Shown here: one piece after another, positions 1 to 11,038 of the stretch | How positions within the stretch are numbered: position 1 is the first letter of the stretch | Layout of the letters: every line of letters begins with the position of its first letter | Assembly: GCA_004369045.1 (NCBI GenBank) | Contig: ML213508.1 | Span: 983,395-1,047,394 of the forward strand | Direction of reading: 5' to 3' | Source of the DNA: Heliocybe sulcata | Lineage: Eukaryota; Basidiomycota; Agaricomycetes; Gloeophyllales; Gloeophyllaceae | DNA: 64,000 bases | Notes under the pieces: generated by a model | Told to the model about the DNA's origin: nothing | What the model saw: the letters and a program-made list of their open reading frames with translations, nothing else | The model's database searches: none | Translations under genes and position numbers: made by a program

Positions 1-2657
1 CCTTCAGAAGAGGAAAATACAGCATATCTCTTGCGTGTCTCATTCGACGCGGTACGCGGAGTTCCAGAGCCCTATCAAGTCCCGAGACATCCTGGATCAG
101 ACTCTAAAGATAGCGGAACCGTGAAACTTCGTGGCAGCAATAGGTTGACGAAAAGACGGTGCGGTGTCACCAATAGACGAGACCCTGAGGAACGCGAGAG
201 CCGAAATGAATTCTGAGGGAGTACATGCTCCGCAGCACCAAGGTTCCTTGCATCGCTGAGACCCAAGACCGATCGTTCCGCCATCACCGTCAAGAGCATC
301 AAGCACTTCGCATCCTCCATAGTACTGCACTGGCAGCACCGTCAATGGATTGGATCTTGGGGACTACGAGCGGTGGGTTCGGATTGTACCGATGTCCAGA
401 TGGTGCGTAAACTGCGTGGCATCGCATCTGTCAACCTAACTGATCCACAGCTCGTTCTACTTAGGTCCAGGCAGAGGCAGGTAGTCGTAAACTGCCCAAA
501 CAACTTGATACCAGAGCAAGTTGCGTTCCCAAGACATGCCATCACAGTCATCGGGCGTACCGCAACGTCTCGTCGGCACCGTGTAGGTCCGCGGTAGAGG
601 GACGGCCATGGAAACTTTGGGATCCGAGTCCGCTGCGACTGGCTGGATGGCGGACCGCGTCGCCTGGAGAAGAGAAATTCAGTCGTGCCCTATCGATGGC
701 AGCATCGTGACAAGGAGCCTGCGCCGGTAAAACCTGGACAAGTCGCTGTCGCTCTGTTTCCGAGAAGCCTAGTTCTTGGGCCTTACTACACGTTCTAAGG
801 GTAGTCGGTCGCTGGGCCGTTCGACCCGTGCTCGCCTATGGTGCCGTACGCGACATTCCGAGAGGCTGCCTAAATGGAGGATCTCCCTTCGCAAGAACGC
901 AAACAGTAAGACCAAGCGGACAGAAGTAAAGAGTCTCATATACAGTCACTCGACGATGGTCAAGTACTCCTGAGGCCTGAATATAGGCGACGCTGGTCGC
1001 CATGTTTCTTGCTTGAATACACGAGCAAGATAGGGCCATCCTGGGAATGGATGCGGGTGTTGTTCTGTCACCGTCACGAGTCACAGCTCAAGAACCCCGC
1101 TCAAAATGAAATCGTCTCCTAATTGGCTCCCGGACTATCCACCACCCTAAAGGACCAGGTTAAGTTTGATGGGAGGGTAGCTGCTTCCTGATTTCATTAT
1201 CCAACAACTGTGAAACTGAATCTCAGTTTGCCGAGGTCGCCGCAGCCCTAGCCGCTGTGCGTACAGTGAGAGTCCGCTTACCGTCCGTTCATTGCAGGCT
1301 TACAGCATGAAGAGACAAAGCACCAGGTCGCACTTGAAATAACTCCACCCCACTGTCCACAATGGAAGGATCGAAGATATGAATTCGGTCGCGAAGTAGC
1401 TGCGTATTCTGCCTTACAGGGCGATATGATCATATCGATTGTAGTATCTGGTGCGGCCGAAACATGACAACAACTTCCAGATGGATCTGAATATGCTCCG
1501 GCGGGATATCTTGGGCGGCCAATCGATACCTCGCTTTCATGAGGAATCTGAAATTTCTGAAGGCTGTTCTGTAGCGTCTCTCGCTTGGAGACACCTTCGA
1601 AGAACGGGGGAATCGTTGGTTGGCTCTAGAGAAGGTCAAGAAGGCAATCGATAGACCCCAAGTAGGCCTGGTCCAAAATTTCCACCGGTGGGACATGCAG
1701 AACCCGCATTTCGCTGTGCGCCTCCTACGATCTCCTAGGCTCGAAACGCTCGTCAGCCTAACGCCGTAGTCTCTGACCTATGGTGCAAGCTTACTGGCCG
1801 CACTGGGCTAAGTTCTCTAAGAGCCCCAGTTGGGAAGGTGCGAATGAAGCTACTGGCCGCATTAAGCCCCGACACCTTTACATTCACCTCAATGCGGACT
1901 TAGCACACTTAGCACATGCCGTATACAAGGCCGCCGAAGACATCTGAAGTTTCTCCACCTGGTGAGATTCGACGATGCCAAGCTGACGGCGATCAAATGG
2001 CGATGAGTGCCGTATGAGAGGTTGTGAAAATAGCACTTATGGATAGAGGAAGACTCTAAGGTCGGAAATACTTCAAGTTCCAGAAAGAACAGTGTTTGAG
2101 ATTCAATTCTTGGCATACGAGAGCAAATTGCGGGCGAGTTCACCGGTGCTGTCAGATCCCCGGATGTCATAAGCGCACTGAAGACGAAGTCTGTCCCATT
2201 GGCTATGTGCCACTCGCTTGATGAGCAGGTCCATATGGAACATGCACGTAGGCAATGATTAGAGAATCCCAGAATGGGTTATAAGGCAAACGGACGTACA
2301 GATACTGCACTTTGAGATGACTGGGCGCATCTAAGGGCGCTGCAACAGCGACCTGACTTCATGTGTTCTTGATGGTTGAACCACTATCCAGTGAAGAGCC
2401 CAATAGCACAATTGCAAGCTTCCCTACGTCTTCGGACGATGACAATGAAGCTCACCGAGAAAGAGAAACCCAAAATATGCTGAGGAAAACTCAGATCGCA
2501 GACTCCCGTACCTCCCGTGCAGGCAATTGCACCTGGGTCATAGACGAAGCTGGTGAGGGGGGCTTAGTGCGTTTCGGCCGGAGCCGACACAGACACGCCG
2601 CGCCTGTGGCTGATGAGAGTTTTCCGAAAAGAGTCTTTCTCAGCTTATACTTTTGCG
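1..2657. other. Gene-poor left end, no intact gene recognised
   Basis: Only short, overlapping, non-conserved reading frames are visible on both strands, the longest under 120 codons. A few leucine-rich phrases around 1450-1660 and 1900-2170 on the plus strand could be decayed F-box/leucine-rich-repeat coding sequence, but no frame stays open. The last part holds the promoter and 5' leader of the threonine synthase gene. A gene with many tiny exons cannot be excluded by eye. Confidence 0.4.
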
Positions 2658-4497
2658 ATGAAGTATTTCTCGACAAGAGGAGGGGAACAGCTGCTATCAT
2701 TTGAGGAGGTCAGTCAAGTCTTTGGGAACACTATTGAGTATTGACAGACTTATAGACAGTGCTTACAGGTCTCGCTCCGGATGGCGGACTATACATCCCG
2801 GAATACATCCCCAAATTACCTGCAAATTGGCAAGAAGACTGGAAGGAATATTCGTTCCAAGATCTCTCCGTAGCTGTGCTATCTCTCTATATCTCGCCTG
2901 AGGAGCTCACCCTCGATGCGCTACGGACACTCGTGACCAAATCGTACAGCACTTTTCGGCATCCGGACATCACCCCACTGCACAAGCTCGGCGACAAGAC
3001 TTACATACTAGAGCTATTTCACGGTCCTACGTTTGCATTTAAGGATGTAGCGCTGCAGCTGCTCGGAAATCTGTTCGAATTCTTTCTCCTGAGGCGGAAT
3101 GCAAAGAAATCAGCAGGAGAGGCGCCGGAAAAGCTAACAGTTGTCGGTGCTACGAGTGGGGATACCGGAAGGTGAGTAGTGCTGTGCCATCTCTCAGTCG
3201 GACTGATCTCAAAAAGTGCCCCAGTGCTGCTATCTACGGTCTCCGCAACAAAGCCAATATCTCCATCTACATCCTGCACCCGAAGGGCCGAGTGTCGCCT
3301 ATCCAAGAGGCGCAGATGACCACCGTCACCGATGCCAATGTCCACAATGTTGCCGTCAAGGGCACCTTTGACGACTGCCAGGTCCGCTTCCTCGTCTCCA
3401 TCTCCACCTCCCTCTCATATCCCCACAGGACATCGTCAAATCCCTCTTCGCCGACAAAGCCTTCAACAGCAAGCACCGTCTCGGCGCCATCAACTCCATT
3501 AACTGGGCCCGCATCCTCGCGCAGACCGTCTACTACTTCCTCGCCTATTTCCACGCCCGCCGCCACCTCCCTCCTTCCTCCGACCTGCAATTTGTTGTGC
3601 CCACAGGCAACTTCGGCGACATCCTTGCCGGATACTACGCCAAGAAGATGGGGCTGCTGATGGGCAAACTCGTGGTCGCGACGAATGAGAACGACATCCT
3701 CGCGCGGTTCTGGAAGAGCGGGCGGTACGAGAAGGTGGAGAGTGTGTCTGGTGAGGGAGCGGCGGCGCCGGCGAATGGCGCGTCGGATGGGAAGCAGGCG
3801 GTGGGTGGGGTGAAGGAGACGCTGAGCCCGGCTATGGATATTTTGGTGTCGAGCAACTTCGAGAGGCTGTTGTGGTATCTGGCACACGGCGACGCGCCCT
3901 CGCAATCGCGCCAGGCGACCTGCCAGACGCTGAAAGGTTGGATGGACAAAGTAAAATCAGACGGGCGGGTGGAGGTGCCGACACGCGTCCTGGCGCTCGC
4001 GCGGGAAGACTTCCTTGCTGAGAGAATATCCGACGTTCAGGTGCGTCATCTAGAATTCACCACAAATTAGCCGACTCACTTCACCGGTGCCTCAGACACT
4101 GGACACTATCCGCGATCACTACAATGGTTCGCCTTCCTACATTGCAGACCCGCACACCGCCGTCGGCCTCTGCGCCGCGCGCATCGTGGCAACCCACAAG
4201 TCAGCTAGTCCCCCTCTGTCCCTCCTATTTGCTGACGCTCTTCGCAGCTCTGCCTCGACAGTTCAGATCGTCTTGTCCACCGCGCACCCGGCGAAGTTCT
4301 CCGAGGCGGTCACGCGTGCCTTGGCAGACGTTTCAGGCTTCAATTTTGAACGGAACGTCCTGCCAGAGGAGTTCAGGGGTTTATTGACGAAGCAGAGGAG
4401 AGTCATCGATGTGGAGAGGCCCGAGGTGGAATTAGTTAAGGAGGTTATTGAAAGGTATGAGGGAGAGGCAAGAGGGAGTGCAACCGCAAGCGTGTAA
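2658..4497 (+). CDS. THR4: Threonine synthase
   Basis: PLP enzyme that converts O-phosphohomoserine to threonine, the last step of threonine synthesis in the cytosol. Six exons are inferred: 2658-2708, 2756-3171, 3225-3381, 3429-4040, 4096-4199 and 4248-4497, giving 529 aa (yeast Thr4 is about 514). The start is the ATG at 2658, because exon 1 reads MKYFSTRGGEQLLSFEE, the conserved N-terminus, and joins TVLTGLAPDGGLY in exon 2. The PLP lysine lies in HGPTFAFKDVALQ at about residue 113. The phosphate-binding stretch ATSGDTGSAAIYGLR is rebuilt across intron 2, and the C-terminal STAHPAKF motif is present in the last exon. The 48-nt final intron is itself in frame, so a reading through it also stays open; family alignment favours splicing. 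Its 3' end converges on RPB9. Confidence 0.93.
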
Positions 4498-4720
4498 GGT
4501 GTTCTCGTGGGTTTGGATAGGCAACAGCAAAAGACTTATGCCCGAGTCGATTAAACAGATGTATCTTAGAGCAAGGTAGTTTCTAGTGATAGTAGTGAAA
4601 ATTCCATATTATTATGTAAAATACATCCTAGTGTACCTTCAACACGCATCCGTCAATACGGCGAGAACACCAAGACAAGCGAATATGCCACTCACATGCA
4701 AAGTCAACAGCCCGCCAAGG

Positions 4721-5335
4721 CTACATCTGGTCGTCCATATCCTCTGGTCTAGTCTCTGTCGAGACGCTGGGATCCAAGAAGCTGTAGTCGCATTTCGTAC
4801 AGACGAAGAAGAGGATCATGCGCGTCTCTTTGCGTTTGGACTGATCCTGGAACAATACAGAACTAATAAGGGGACGGCAATTAGCGTCATGCATGGGCGT
4901 CGTAGGATGGGGTCCTCACTCTTCGTTTCCACATCTTGGGCACGGTATGTCGCCGTGTGCCTTGAAAATCAGTAAGTATGGAACGTAACAAATTTCATTT
5001 CCACTGACCAGAGTTGGATCGGTTCCAAGATCCGTCGTCACACCGACTTTCTCCCTGAAGAAACATAAGTATGGTCAGAACTCGTATATCATGGGATACG
5101 TAGAGCATGCCACTCACTTCGTGACCGTCAACAAGTCATTTCTATACACACACTGGTTCTCGCCGACCTCGTCGTACCTGCAAATGCGGCATGCATAGAC
5201 CATGACTCTCCTCTGAGGATCGGCTTTTGGATACAGCAAGTTGTTGCATTCCGAACAGAAGTGCAGTGACGCCTAAGACCAGCCGGGACACTCCGTCAGA
5301 GGATTTCAGCCCATATAGCACGACTAGCGCACCAT
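4721..5335 (-). CDS. RPB9: RNA polymerase II subunit RPB9
   Basis: Small zinc-binding Pol II subunit acting in start-site selection and proofreading. Exons on the minus strand are 5333-5335, 5118-5272, 5009-5054, 4920-4960 and 4721-4862, giving 128 aa (about 122-125 in yeast and human). The N-terminal ribbon shows CSECNNLLYPK followed by CRICRYDEVGENQCVYRN. The C-terminal TFIIS-like ribbon shows CPRCGNE then VCTKCDYSFLDPSVSTETRP. The first coding exon appears to be only the ATG codon: after a 60-nt intron the frame resumes directly with ASLHFCSEC, as in other Rpb9 proteins. The ORF is divergent from JIP5 with 157 bp between start codons and convergent with THR4. Confidence 0.92.
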
Positions 5336-5492
5336 TCTAAGATACTAAACGTTACAGAGTGACCCCGAAAGCTTAGACAAGGTAGTGGTGAAGACTCAAA
5401 AGAGACTTGTAGTTACAGAGCCACACGCGCGAGTCGCTGCCGCCAGCCCGAGCCTTGCCCGAGGTTCTCTCAGTTCTCTCACTGCCGCTCAG
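5336..5492. promoter_or_regulatory. Divergent RPB9/JIP5 promoter region
   Basis: Only 157 bp separate the two divergent start codons, so this stretch must hold the promoters and 5' leaders of both genes. I see no clear TATA box. Co-regulation of a Pol II subunit and a ribosome-biogenesis factor is an inference from the shared interval. Confidence 0.55.
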
Positions 5493-7114
5493 ATGCCCGA
5501 CATCCAAGTCGGTGAACAGGTTTTCGATGTTGCTTTCCATCCGGCAGAATCCCTGCTGTACACGGGCCTGCTGACTGGCGAGGTCAAGGCCTTCCGCTAC
5601 GATGATCAAGGCCAGCATGAATCTGCGTTCACTGTTAGGCCGTCGAAGAAGTCGTGCAGGGCGTTAGAAACCGACGCGGATGGCGCGTATTTGTGGACTG
5701 CCGGGAAGGGAAAGGGACTTCAGTATGCTGCTAAGTGGCTCATGTCTGTGAGCATCGATTGACATATGGCAGTACAATCGATGTCTCGACACATAAAGTG
5801 GTCGAGAGTCGCAAAAATGCGCATGAGTAGGTCGCCACTGTTATGGTAACTCAGGATCTACTACTGAATGTCTTAGAGAGCACCCATAAATCGCATAAAG
5901 TGTCTCCTTCCCCATATGCTTGCAACTGGGGACGACGACGGAGTAGTCAAGGTACTTGGGTTTCCTGTAGCGTTCACGCCAATTGAACGCAATCCACTGC
6001 AATATTAGCTCTGGGACCCTCGAAAACCCGACGCAGTCCGCACGTATACAAAGCACTTTGACTTCATATCCGATTTCCTCTGGCTTGAAGACAAGAAGCA
6101 CCTCGTCGCATCAAGGTACTTCTCGATTCCTTACATGTATTGGTGCAGTTCTGATGAGTCATTACGTTCAGTGGAGACGGGACACTCTCAGTGATGGACG
6201 TGCGCTCCGGTAAAACGGAGCCACATGCCCAGTCTGAAGATCAAGAGGATGAACTTCTGTCTATGGTCACTATAAAGGAGTACGTGTCATCCAGCCTTCC
6301 TTACTGAGGGCCATGTCTAACAATGCAATTGGTCCTATAGCAATTCCAAAGTAGTCGTTGGCACCCAGCTCGGCATGCTCTCGATTTTTAACCGCAAAAG
6401 CGGGTGGGGCGACTGCGTGGACCGAGTCCCTGGGTACGTCGTTCTCTCTTCCTTCTTACCCTTTACTCATCGGCGTAACTTTCCCTTGCTTACAGGCATC
6501 CCCACTCCATCGACGCCCTCTGTCCCCTCCCCTCCACCTATCCCTCCGCACACAGCACAATCCTCACAGGCTCCTCTGACGGCCTCGTGCGCGCCGTACA
6601 GCTGTTCCCCACGAAACTCTTAGGAGTTGTCGCGGACCACGGCGAGTTCCCGGTTGAACGGATAAAGGTTGATCGGGCTGGCGAGGGACGCTGGGTAGCA
6701 AGTGCTGGCCATGAGGAGACGGTGAAGATGACAGACTTGAAGGACGTGTTTGAGGACGAGGAGGGCGGTGGCGATGGTGAGTGTGAGGAAGAGAAGGATG
6801 AGGGGCAGGGGCAGAAGTTTGGCGTGGAGGAGGAAAATGACTCTGATGAGGAGGGCGAGGAAAGGGAAGAGGAAGAGCAGGAGACTCCAACTGTTGTGGT
6901 ACAGGAAGGACCGAAGGACAGTAGTGAGGAGGGAGATGACGCCGAGGACCAAGAGGGCAAGGACAGTGACGACGAAGGCGACGACTCTGACGCTCCCGTT
7001 CAAGAGAGGAAGCGCAAGCGGAAGCCAGAGAAAGATCCCCTCGCCGCCCCGGGACGCCGGAAGAAGGGGCGGAACGAGGTAGTCGCGGATCCTGCGTTCT
7101 TCGCTGACCTGTGA
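5493..7114 (+). CDS. JIP5: WD40 ribosome biogenesis factor JIP5/WDR55
   Basis: Nucleolar WD-repeat protein needed for 60S/rRNA processing. Seven exons are inferred: 5493-5722, 5773-5826, 5879-5951, 6009-6115, 6172-6279, 6341-6433 and 6496-7114, giving 427 aa. The start MPDIQVGEQVFDVAFHPAE is the usual Jip5 N-terminus. WD blades can be followed through YTGLLTGEVKAFRYD, LATGDDDGVVK, LWDPRKPDA, VVVGTQLGMLSIFNRK and LTGSSDGLVRAVQLFP. The C-terminal third is a long glutamate/aspartate-rich tail followed by a lysine/arginine cluster (KRKRKPEK) and a short conserved end, typical for the family and probably nucleolar targeting. The 3' end converges on the MFS transporter with about 136 bp between stops. 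Confidence 0.9.
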
Positions 7115-7250
7115 TTGTGATGAGTGGCCCTCTCCTGTCTCCGCACTTTCTGTCGTTCATACTGGGATTCTGATAATACACTCTACTCTCCACTCCAAGT
7201 ACACCGGTACTGAGCTGTTACAACAAATGGCGCATGGTACATATCTATGT

Positions 7251-9568
7251 CTACTCGGGGTGCAGCCTCTGCAGGTTCCGATGCTTCCTTATCCCCTCGG
7301 CGAAACCGCTCGCACATAGCGAGACCAGGATGCTGAACACGACCCATAGCTGACCACCGACCAGGTGTTTGCTTGCCGAGACAGCGAATAGGGAACTGTT
7401 GTATCAACCATGAACAGAGGTGAGTTCTACCTCATTCCATGCGCGGCTAGAAATGCTCACCTGATGACAGCGCTGCTTAAGCTCCCGAATCCGCTCTGCA
7501 CGAACTCTGTAAGGCCGTTGGTAGTTCCCAGCGACGCGGGTCCGGGCGCGGTTTCTCGGACAAGGATCATCACAATCCTACAGGAAAACAATGACTCGAT
7601 TGGCACATTGGATTACAGGGATCGAAGATGGAGACACTCACGAAAATACCATCGTCCCGACCCTACTCATCACCAACACCAGCCTCACTCCCGCCCACAA
7701 CCACGCATTCTCGATTACATTCGGGTTTGGATCCTGTTCGCCCCGCCTGATCGCATTGAGCACAGGCATGAGCGCAAACGTAAACGGCCAGATCATCGTG
7801 CAGACGGTGAAGACGGTCAGGTGGTCGAAGCGGCGGAGGAGGAAGGGCATGCTGAGCTTAAGGAAGATGGACGTGGTGCCCATGAAGAACATCAGGCGGC
7901 CGATTTGGCTGGGCTATGGACATTGTGCGTGGTCCAGTTAGTGAGGTTCGGGATCACATGAATGGGGGCGTACTGATAATGCCAAGCCGCCGTCTAGGAT
8001 GGGTGCATATGCCATCAAGACGAAGACGTGGTTGAAAGAGCCCGCGATGAAGCCCAGTGAGCCGGTGGATAAGCATATGGCTCGTATAACCGGGATGGAG
8101 AGGAGCGATTTCACTGTGGGCGGCTTTGGAGGCTCGAGGGGCGGGAGGATGGGGTAGGCTGGTTCTTCTTCTTCATCCATGGCGACCAATTCAGATGGCG
8201 GACTTGGTACGGACTGCTTTTTCCGCTTCATCGGGAGCGTCTATATCGCGGTGAGCACCATGCGAGCCATCCACGCGGAACGACACTCACCTCTTCTAGT
8301 ATGAAAACAGCAAGGATCGATGCGACGACCGCGATGAGGGCATTGATCAAACAGGGCAGCAGATACGGGTACGCTCTGAAGAACGGCGTATTGAACCACT
8401 CCGGGTACTGTTCGGCGGGATTGGCGAAGGTCCCGCCGATGAGTGGCCTGCAGCGATGTGGTCAATATTACCAGTTCTCTCCTGTGACTGCTCAAGCCAT
8501 GGTAAAGCACACTCACCCTACAGCGAAACCAATGGCTGAACAAATATCGTACAGCGGAAACGCAGTCGATGCATTCGTTTCGTCGGAGAGCTCGCCCACA
8601 ACGGAGTGAATTGCACCTGTCGTTCCACAGAATACTCCCGCTGTAATCCGAACATCAGGCTGTCAGTGTTATAAATTCAAAATTAGGTACAGGAAAGAGG
8701 ACCGCGCATATACAGGTTAAGCATAGCGCGATTATGCGGGAAGATGGAACAAAAGCATGGTCCTTTTGACGGAATTGAACCGTCATTTTTGAAGCGTGTT
8801 CAGAGGGAATCGAACCCCCAACTGACAAGTTGTCCCTAGCGTGAGTCGAACACGCGGCTTCACGGAGCAGACGGGTCCACCACAACGTGATGATTTAACC
8901 ACTAATCGATAGGGACCGGAAGTTTGTCCCTTTTTAGCTTATATATCATCCCAACTCTTCTCCAGTTGACCAAAGTAGCCATAACCCTCTGCACGAGCAG
9001 GTGCACTAATAACGGTGGTACTCACAGAGGAACCGCGTAAGCAGCATCATAGGAAATGTGCGTGATACGCCAAAGAGAGCTGAGGTGATGGAGACACCAA
9101 TAGTACCCATGAGAATGACGGGGAGGCGGCCGATGTTGTCTGCAAACCCGCATCAATCACCAGCTCCCTTCAAGTCGCTATCACACAGGGCGCACCGGAC
9201 AGCTTCCCCCAGTAATACATGCTCAACAGCTGAGCAATCCCAAAGCTGCTTGTCTAGCCGGAATATCCCATTACACACCGTCGCTTGGACTGGGAGAGCA
9301 GGGCCGGAGAGCTCACCACAAGCCCGCTATAATACCCCGCGCCCGCGCCCTTGCTCAGCCCGAACTTCTCCATCATCTCGTTGACGTACGGGAGAATCTG
9401 CGTAGAGGATATGGGGATGAGGACTTTGATGGCGAAGACGGTGGCGAGCTGGAGCTTCGGGAGCGGGGTGATAGCTTGAGGTCGGGGTCGGGAGCGTGAA
9501 CGAGAGCGCATATCGTGGTGGCGATTGAGGAGGGAGGACGTCTCTGAGTCGTCCGCGTCGGGAGGCAT
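7251..9568 (-). CDS. Major facilitator superfamily transporter
   Basis: Polytopic membrane transporter, 501 aa. Exons on the minus strand are 9317-9568, 9196-9253, 9026-9139, 8517-8640, 8291-8447, 7974-8240, 7642-7913, 7461-7577 and 7251-7395. The MFS motif A is GKLSDNIGRLPVILMG in the loop after helix 2; VGPLIGGTF is the helix 5 motif. About twelve hydrophobic segments split around an acidic, proline-rich central loop (MDEEEEPAYP). The N-terminal tail is charged and serine-rich (DDSETSSLLNRH). The layout resembles the fungal MFS group related to plant zinc-induced facilitator-like (ZIFL) proteins; the substrate cannot be told from sequence. Intron 3 (8641-9025) is unusually long at 385 nt because it houses a tRNA gene on the same strand. 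Confidence 0.85.
8768..8819 (-). repeat. Two tandem T-arm/B-box-like hairpins downstream of tRNA-His
   Basis: On the minus strand after the tRNA there are two more stem-loops shaped like tRNA T arms. 8803-8819 has stem GGGGG/CCCTC with loop TTCGATT, an exact B-box core. 8768-8784 has perfect stem GACGG/CCGTC with loop TTCAATT. A perfect 5-bp hairpin with a 4-nt loop sits at 8819-8832. The segment at 8794-8801 is perfectly complementary over 8 nt to 8848-8855 inside the T arm of the tRNA, so a 62-nt acceptor-like closing stem around the second T arm is possible. These may be remnants of tandem tRNA genes or of organellar tRNA DNA. Confidence 0.5.
8831..8916 (-). tRNA. trnH-GUG: tRNA-His (GTG anticodon) with a 14-nt intron, nested in an MFS intron
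   Basis: Read on the minus strand. The acceptor stem is 7 bp (GTCCCTA with TAGGGAC), the D stem GATT/AATC has an AGTGGTTA loop, the anticodon stem is TCACG/CGTGA, and the T stem GCGTG/CACGC has loop TTCGACT; the discriminator base is A. Between the anticodon-stem strands lie 21 nt, that is the loop TTGTGG..C with anticodon GTG plus a 14-nt insert after position 37, the normal site of nuclear tRNA introns. Mature length is 72 nt before G-1 addition and CCA. The internal A and B boxes are recognisable. No T run follows directly; the first TTTT on this strand is at 8754-8751. Confidence 0.82.
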
Positions 9569-10643
9569 GGTGAGCGGGCTCTAGGGAAGATCGCGAGCAG
9601 GTGAGTGTCGTTCAGGACGGTGAGAGCGTGGTAGAGATGGGGCGAAGCTCATTGAGCAGTGATAGTTATAGGTTAAGGTCATCTCGTCAGTCCACACAGG
9701 GAAGGCGCAATCTCGGCTCTTATTAATGAGTGCTGATTGTGCTCAGGACGGTTACTCAGGAAGATGCATTGGCGGGAAAAAGAAAGATAGGCTGCGCTTC
9801 GATACGGACGTCGGCGGTGGGATAGCAGAACGTATTCTTGTAGTAATGATCTGTCCATACGGGGGAAGTAGAACAGAGAGCAGCTTATGATCACAAGTGA
9901 CCTCCATGGCCATCTGATAACGACGATGCAATGCCCTCAAGCCCAAGATCATGCCGAGCTCAGAGGTCTCGTCAAACGTTCAAGTCAAACGTTCAAAATA
10001 CTGTGAGAAACCATGGGAGCGTTGGTGCATGCTCCAACAAGCCAGCGCGACCGATTCGCTTGGTCCTACTTCAGGGAAGGTATCATACGCCGACTGGAAG
10101 CCATACACCCAGCAGTCGCCATGCCTCAACCGCGCATTGAAGACAGGCTCACCGCCAGGCATTCCCTCTTCCTTCCACAGACGACCGAGCTTCACATGTC
10201 CCTAATCTCGAGAGCCCCAGCCCAAGGCGCAACGAATACACGTTCCGACTCTATCCAACGTAGACATCCCAACGGCAGAGGCACTGCTTCAGGAATGATC
10301 TACGCTGAATAAGTCGAGCGTGCCGAGCAGACACAATCCTCACCTCGTTTCTGTATTGGAAGTCGTAGCAGAGACGGGGTCAGCCGGGCATCGGGCTGAA
10401 CGTATCTTTGCTAGACTCCGCGTAAACTGCAGAGCCAGTGGGGTATCCGCGGGGTTGCGTATCCCGAGGAAATACAGCGCGCAGGACCATACAGATACAG
10501 GACCGCTGCTAGCCCTACAACACCTCAGCACGCCACTCTCTCTTCAGGAATCAGAGCGAACGAGTACTCACCTTCACCCCTCCCGTCCCATGAGATAGAC
10601 CACATCACCCCTATAGCGCTCGCTCAATCCAAAAGCAACTCTT
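9569..10643. other. Intergenic region between MFS and OST4
   Basis: No gene could be assigned. Minus-strand fragments around 9980-10195 and 10340-10590 have some protein-like stretches with possible GT..AG borders (for example an ATG at about 10609 followed by a canonical donor), but no family is recognised and the frames do not link convincingly. A perfect tandem 13-mer is listed separately at 9971-9996. Confidence 0.35.
9971..9996. repeat. Perfect tandem 13-bp repeat
   Basis: The 13-mer GTCAAACGTTCAA occurs twice head to tail without mismatch. Each unit contains AACGTT, a 6-bp palindrome. It lies in a gene-free stretch about 400 bp upstream (on the minus strand) of the MFS start codon at 9568, so it could be a pair of transcription factor sites for that gene. 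Confidence 0.6.
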
Positions 10644-10766
10644 TTACGCCTTCCTCTCGCCCGCGACCTTGGCGTTGACAGCAACGAAGTGGTACGCCAG
10701 CACGACAAGCATGGCGGCTGCGCCCAGCCCGTTCGCGAGGCCGTATAGCGTCTCGTGGGTAATCAT
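10644..10766 (-). CDS. OST4: Oligosaccharyltransferase mini-subunit OST4
   Basis: Forty-residue, intronless protein: MITHETLYGL, then ANGLGAAAMLVVLAYHF, then a short basic tail ending GERKA. Ost4 proteins are 30-40 aa, begin MI(T/S)D, and consist of one membrane helix that links STT3 and OST3/6 within the ER oligosaccharyltransferase for N-glycosylation. The length, start, single hydrophobic segment and YHF(V/I)AVN exit motif match. It is divergent from QCR8 with 272 bp between start codons. Confidence 0.85.
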   Translation of the reverse strand: MITHETLYGLANGLGAAAMLVVLAYHFVAVNAKVAGERKA

Positions 10767-11038
10767 TTTTGGGTAGCCTGGGATGATACTGTGTTAGCTA
10801 CGTGTCAGGATAATTGAAGGAGAGACGTACGAGTGGATGCAGTTAGCTATATGGTGGGATGGAGATGCGGTGTGGGAAGTGAGAGAGGCAAGCTCAAGGC
10901 GAAGTCGTGACGTAGCGCAGCCAGCTCGCCGGAGAACCCCGGAACCCTCCTCGGTTGCAATCCAATTCCATCGAGTGCTCTTCATCTTTACCTTTTAGAC
11001 TACTCTACCCCCCTCCTCGACGTCGACTGCAAGGCAAG
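10767..11038. promoter_or_regulatory. Divergent OST4/QCR8 promoter region
   Basis: The 272-bp interval between the divergent start codons of OST4 (minus) and QCR8 (plus) must contain both promoters. It ends in a pyrimidine-rich stretch (10996-11020) directly before the QCR8 leader, common in highly expressed fungal genes. No clear TATA box was found. Confidence 0.45.

Noticed and set aside
6564-7193. 209-codon minus-strand frame opposite JIP5
   Set aside because: It is the antisense of the acidic JIP5 tail and yields only Pro/Ser/Arg-rich sequence.
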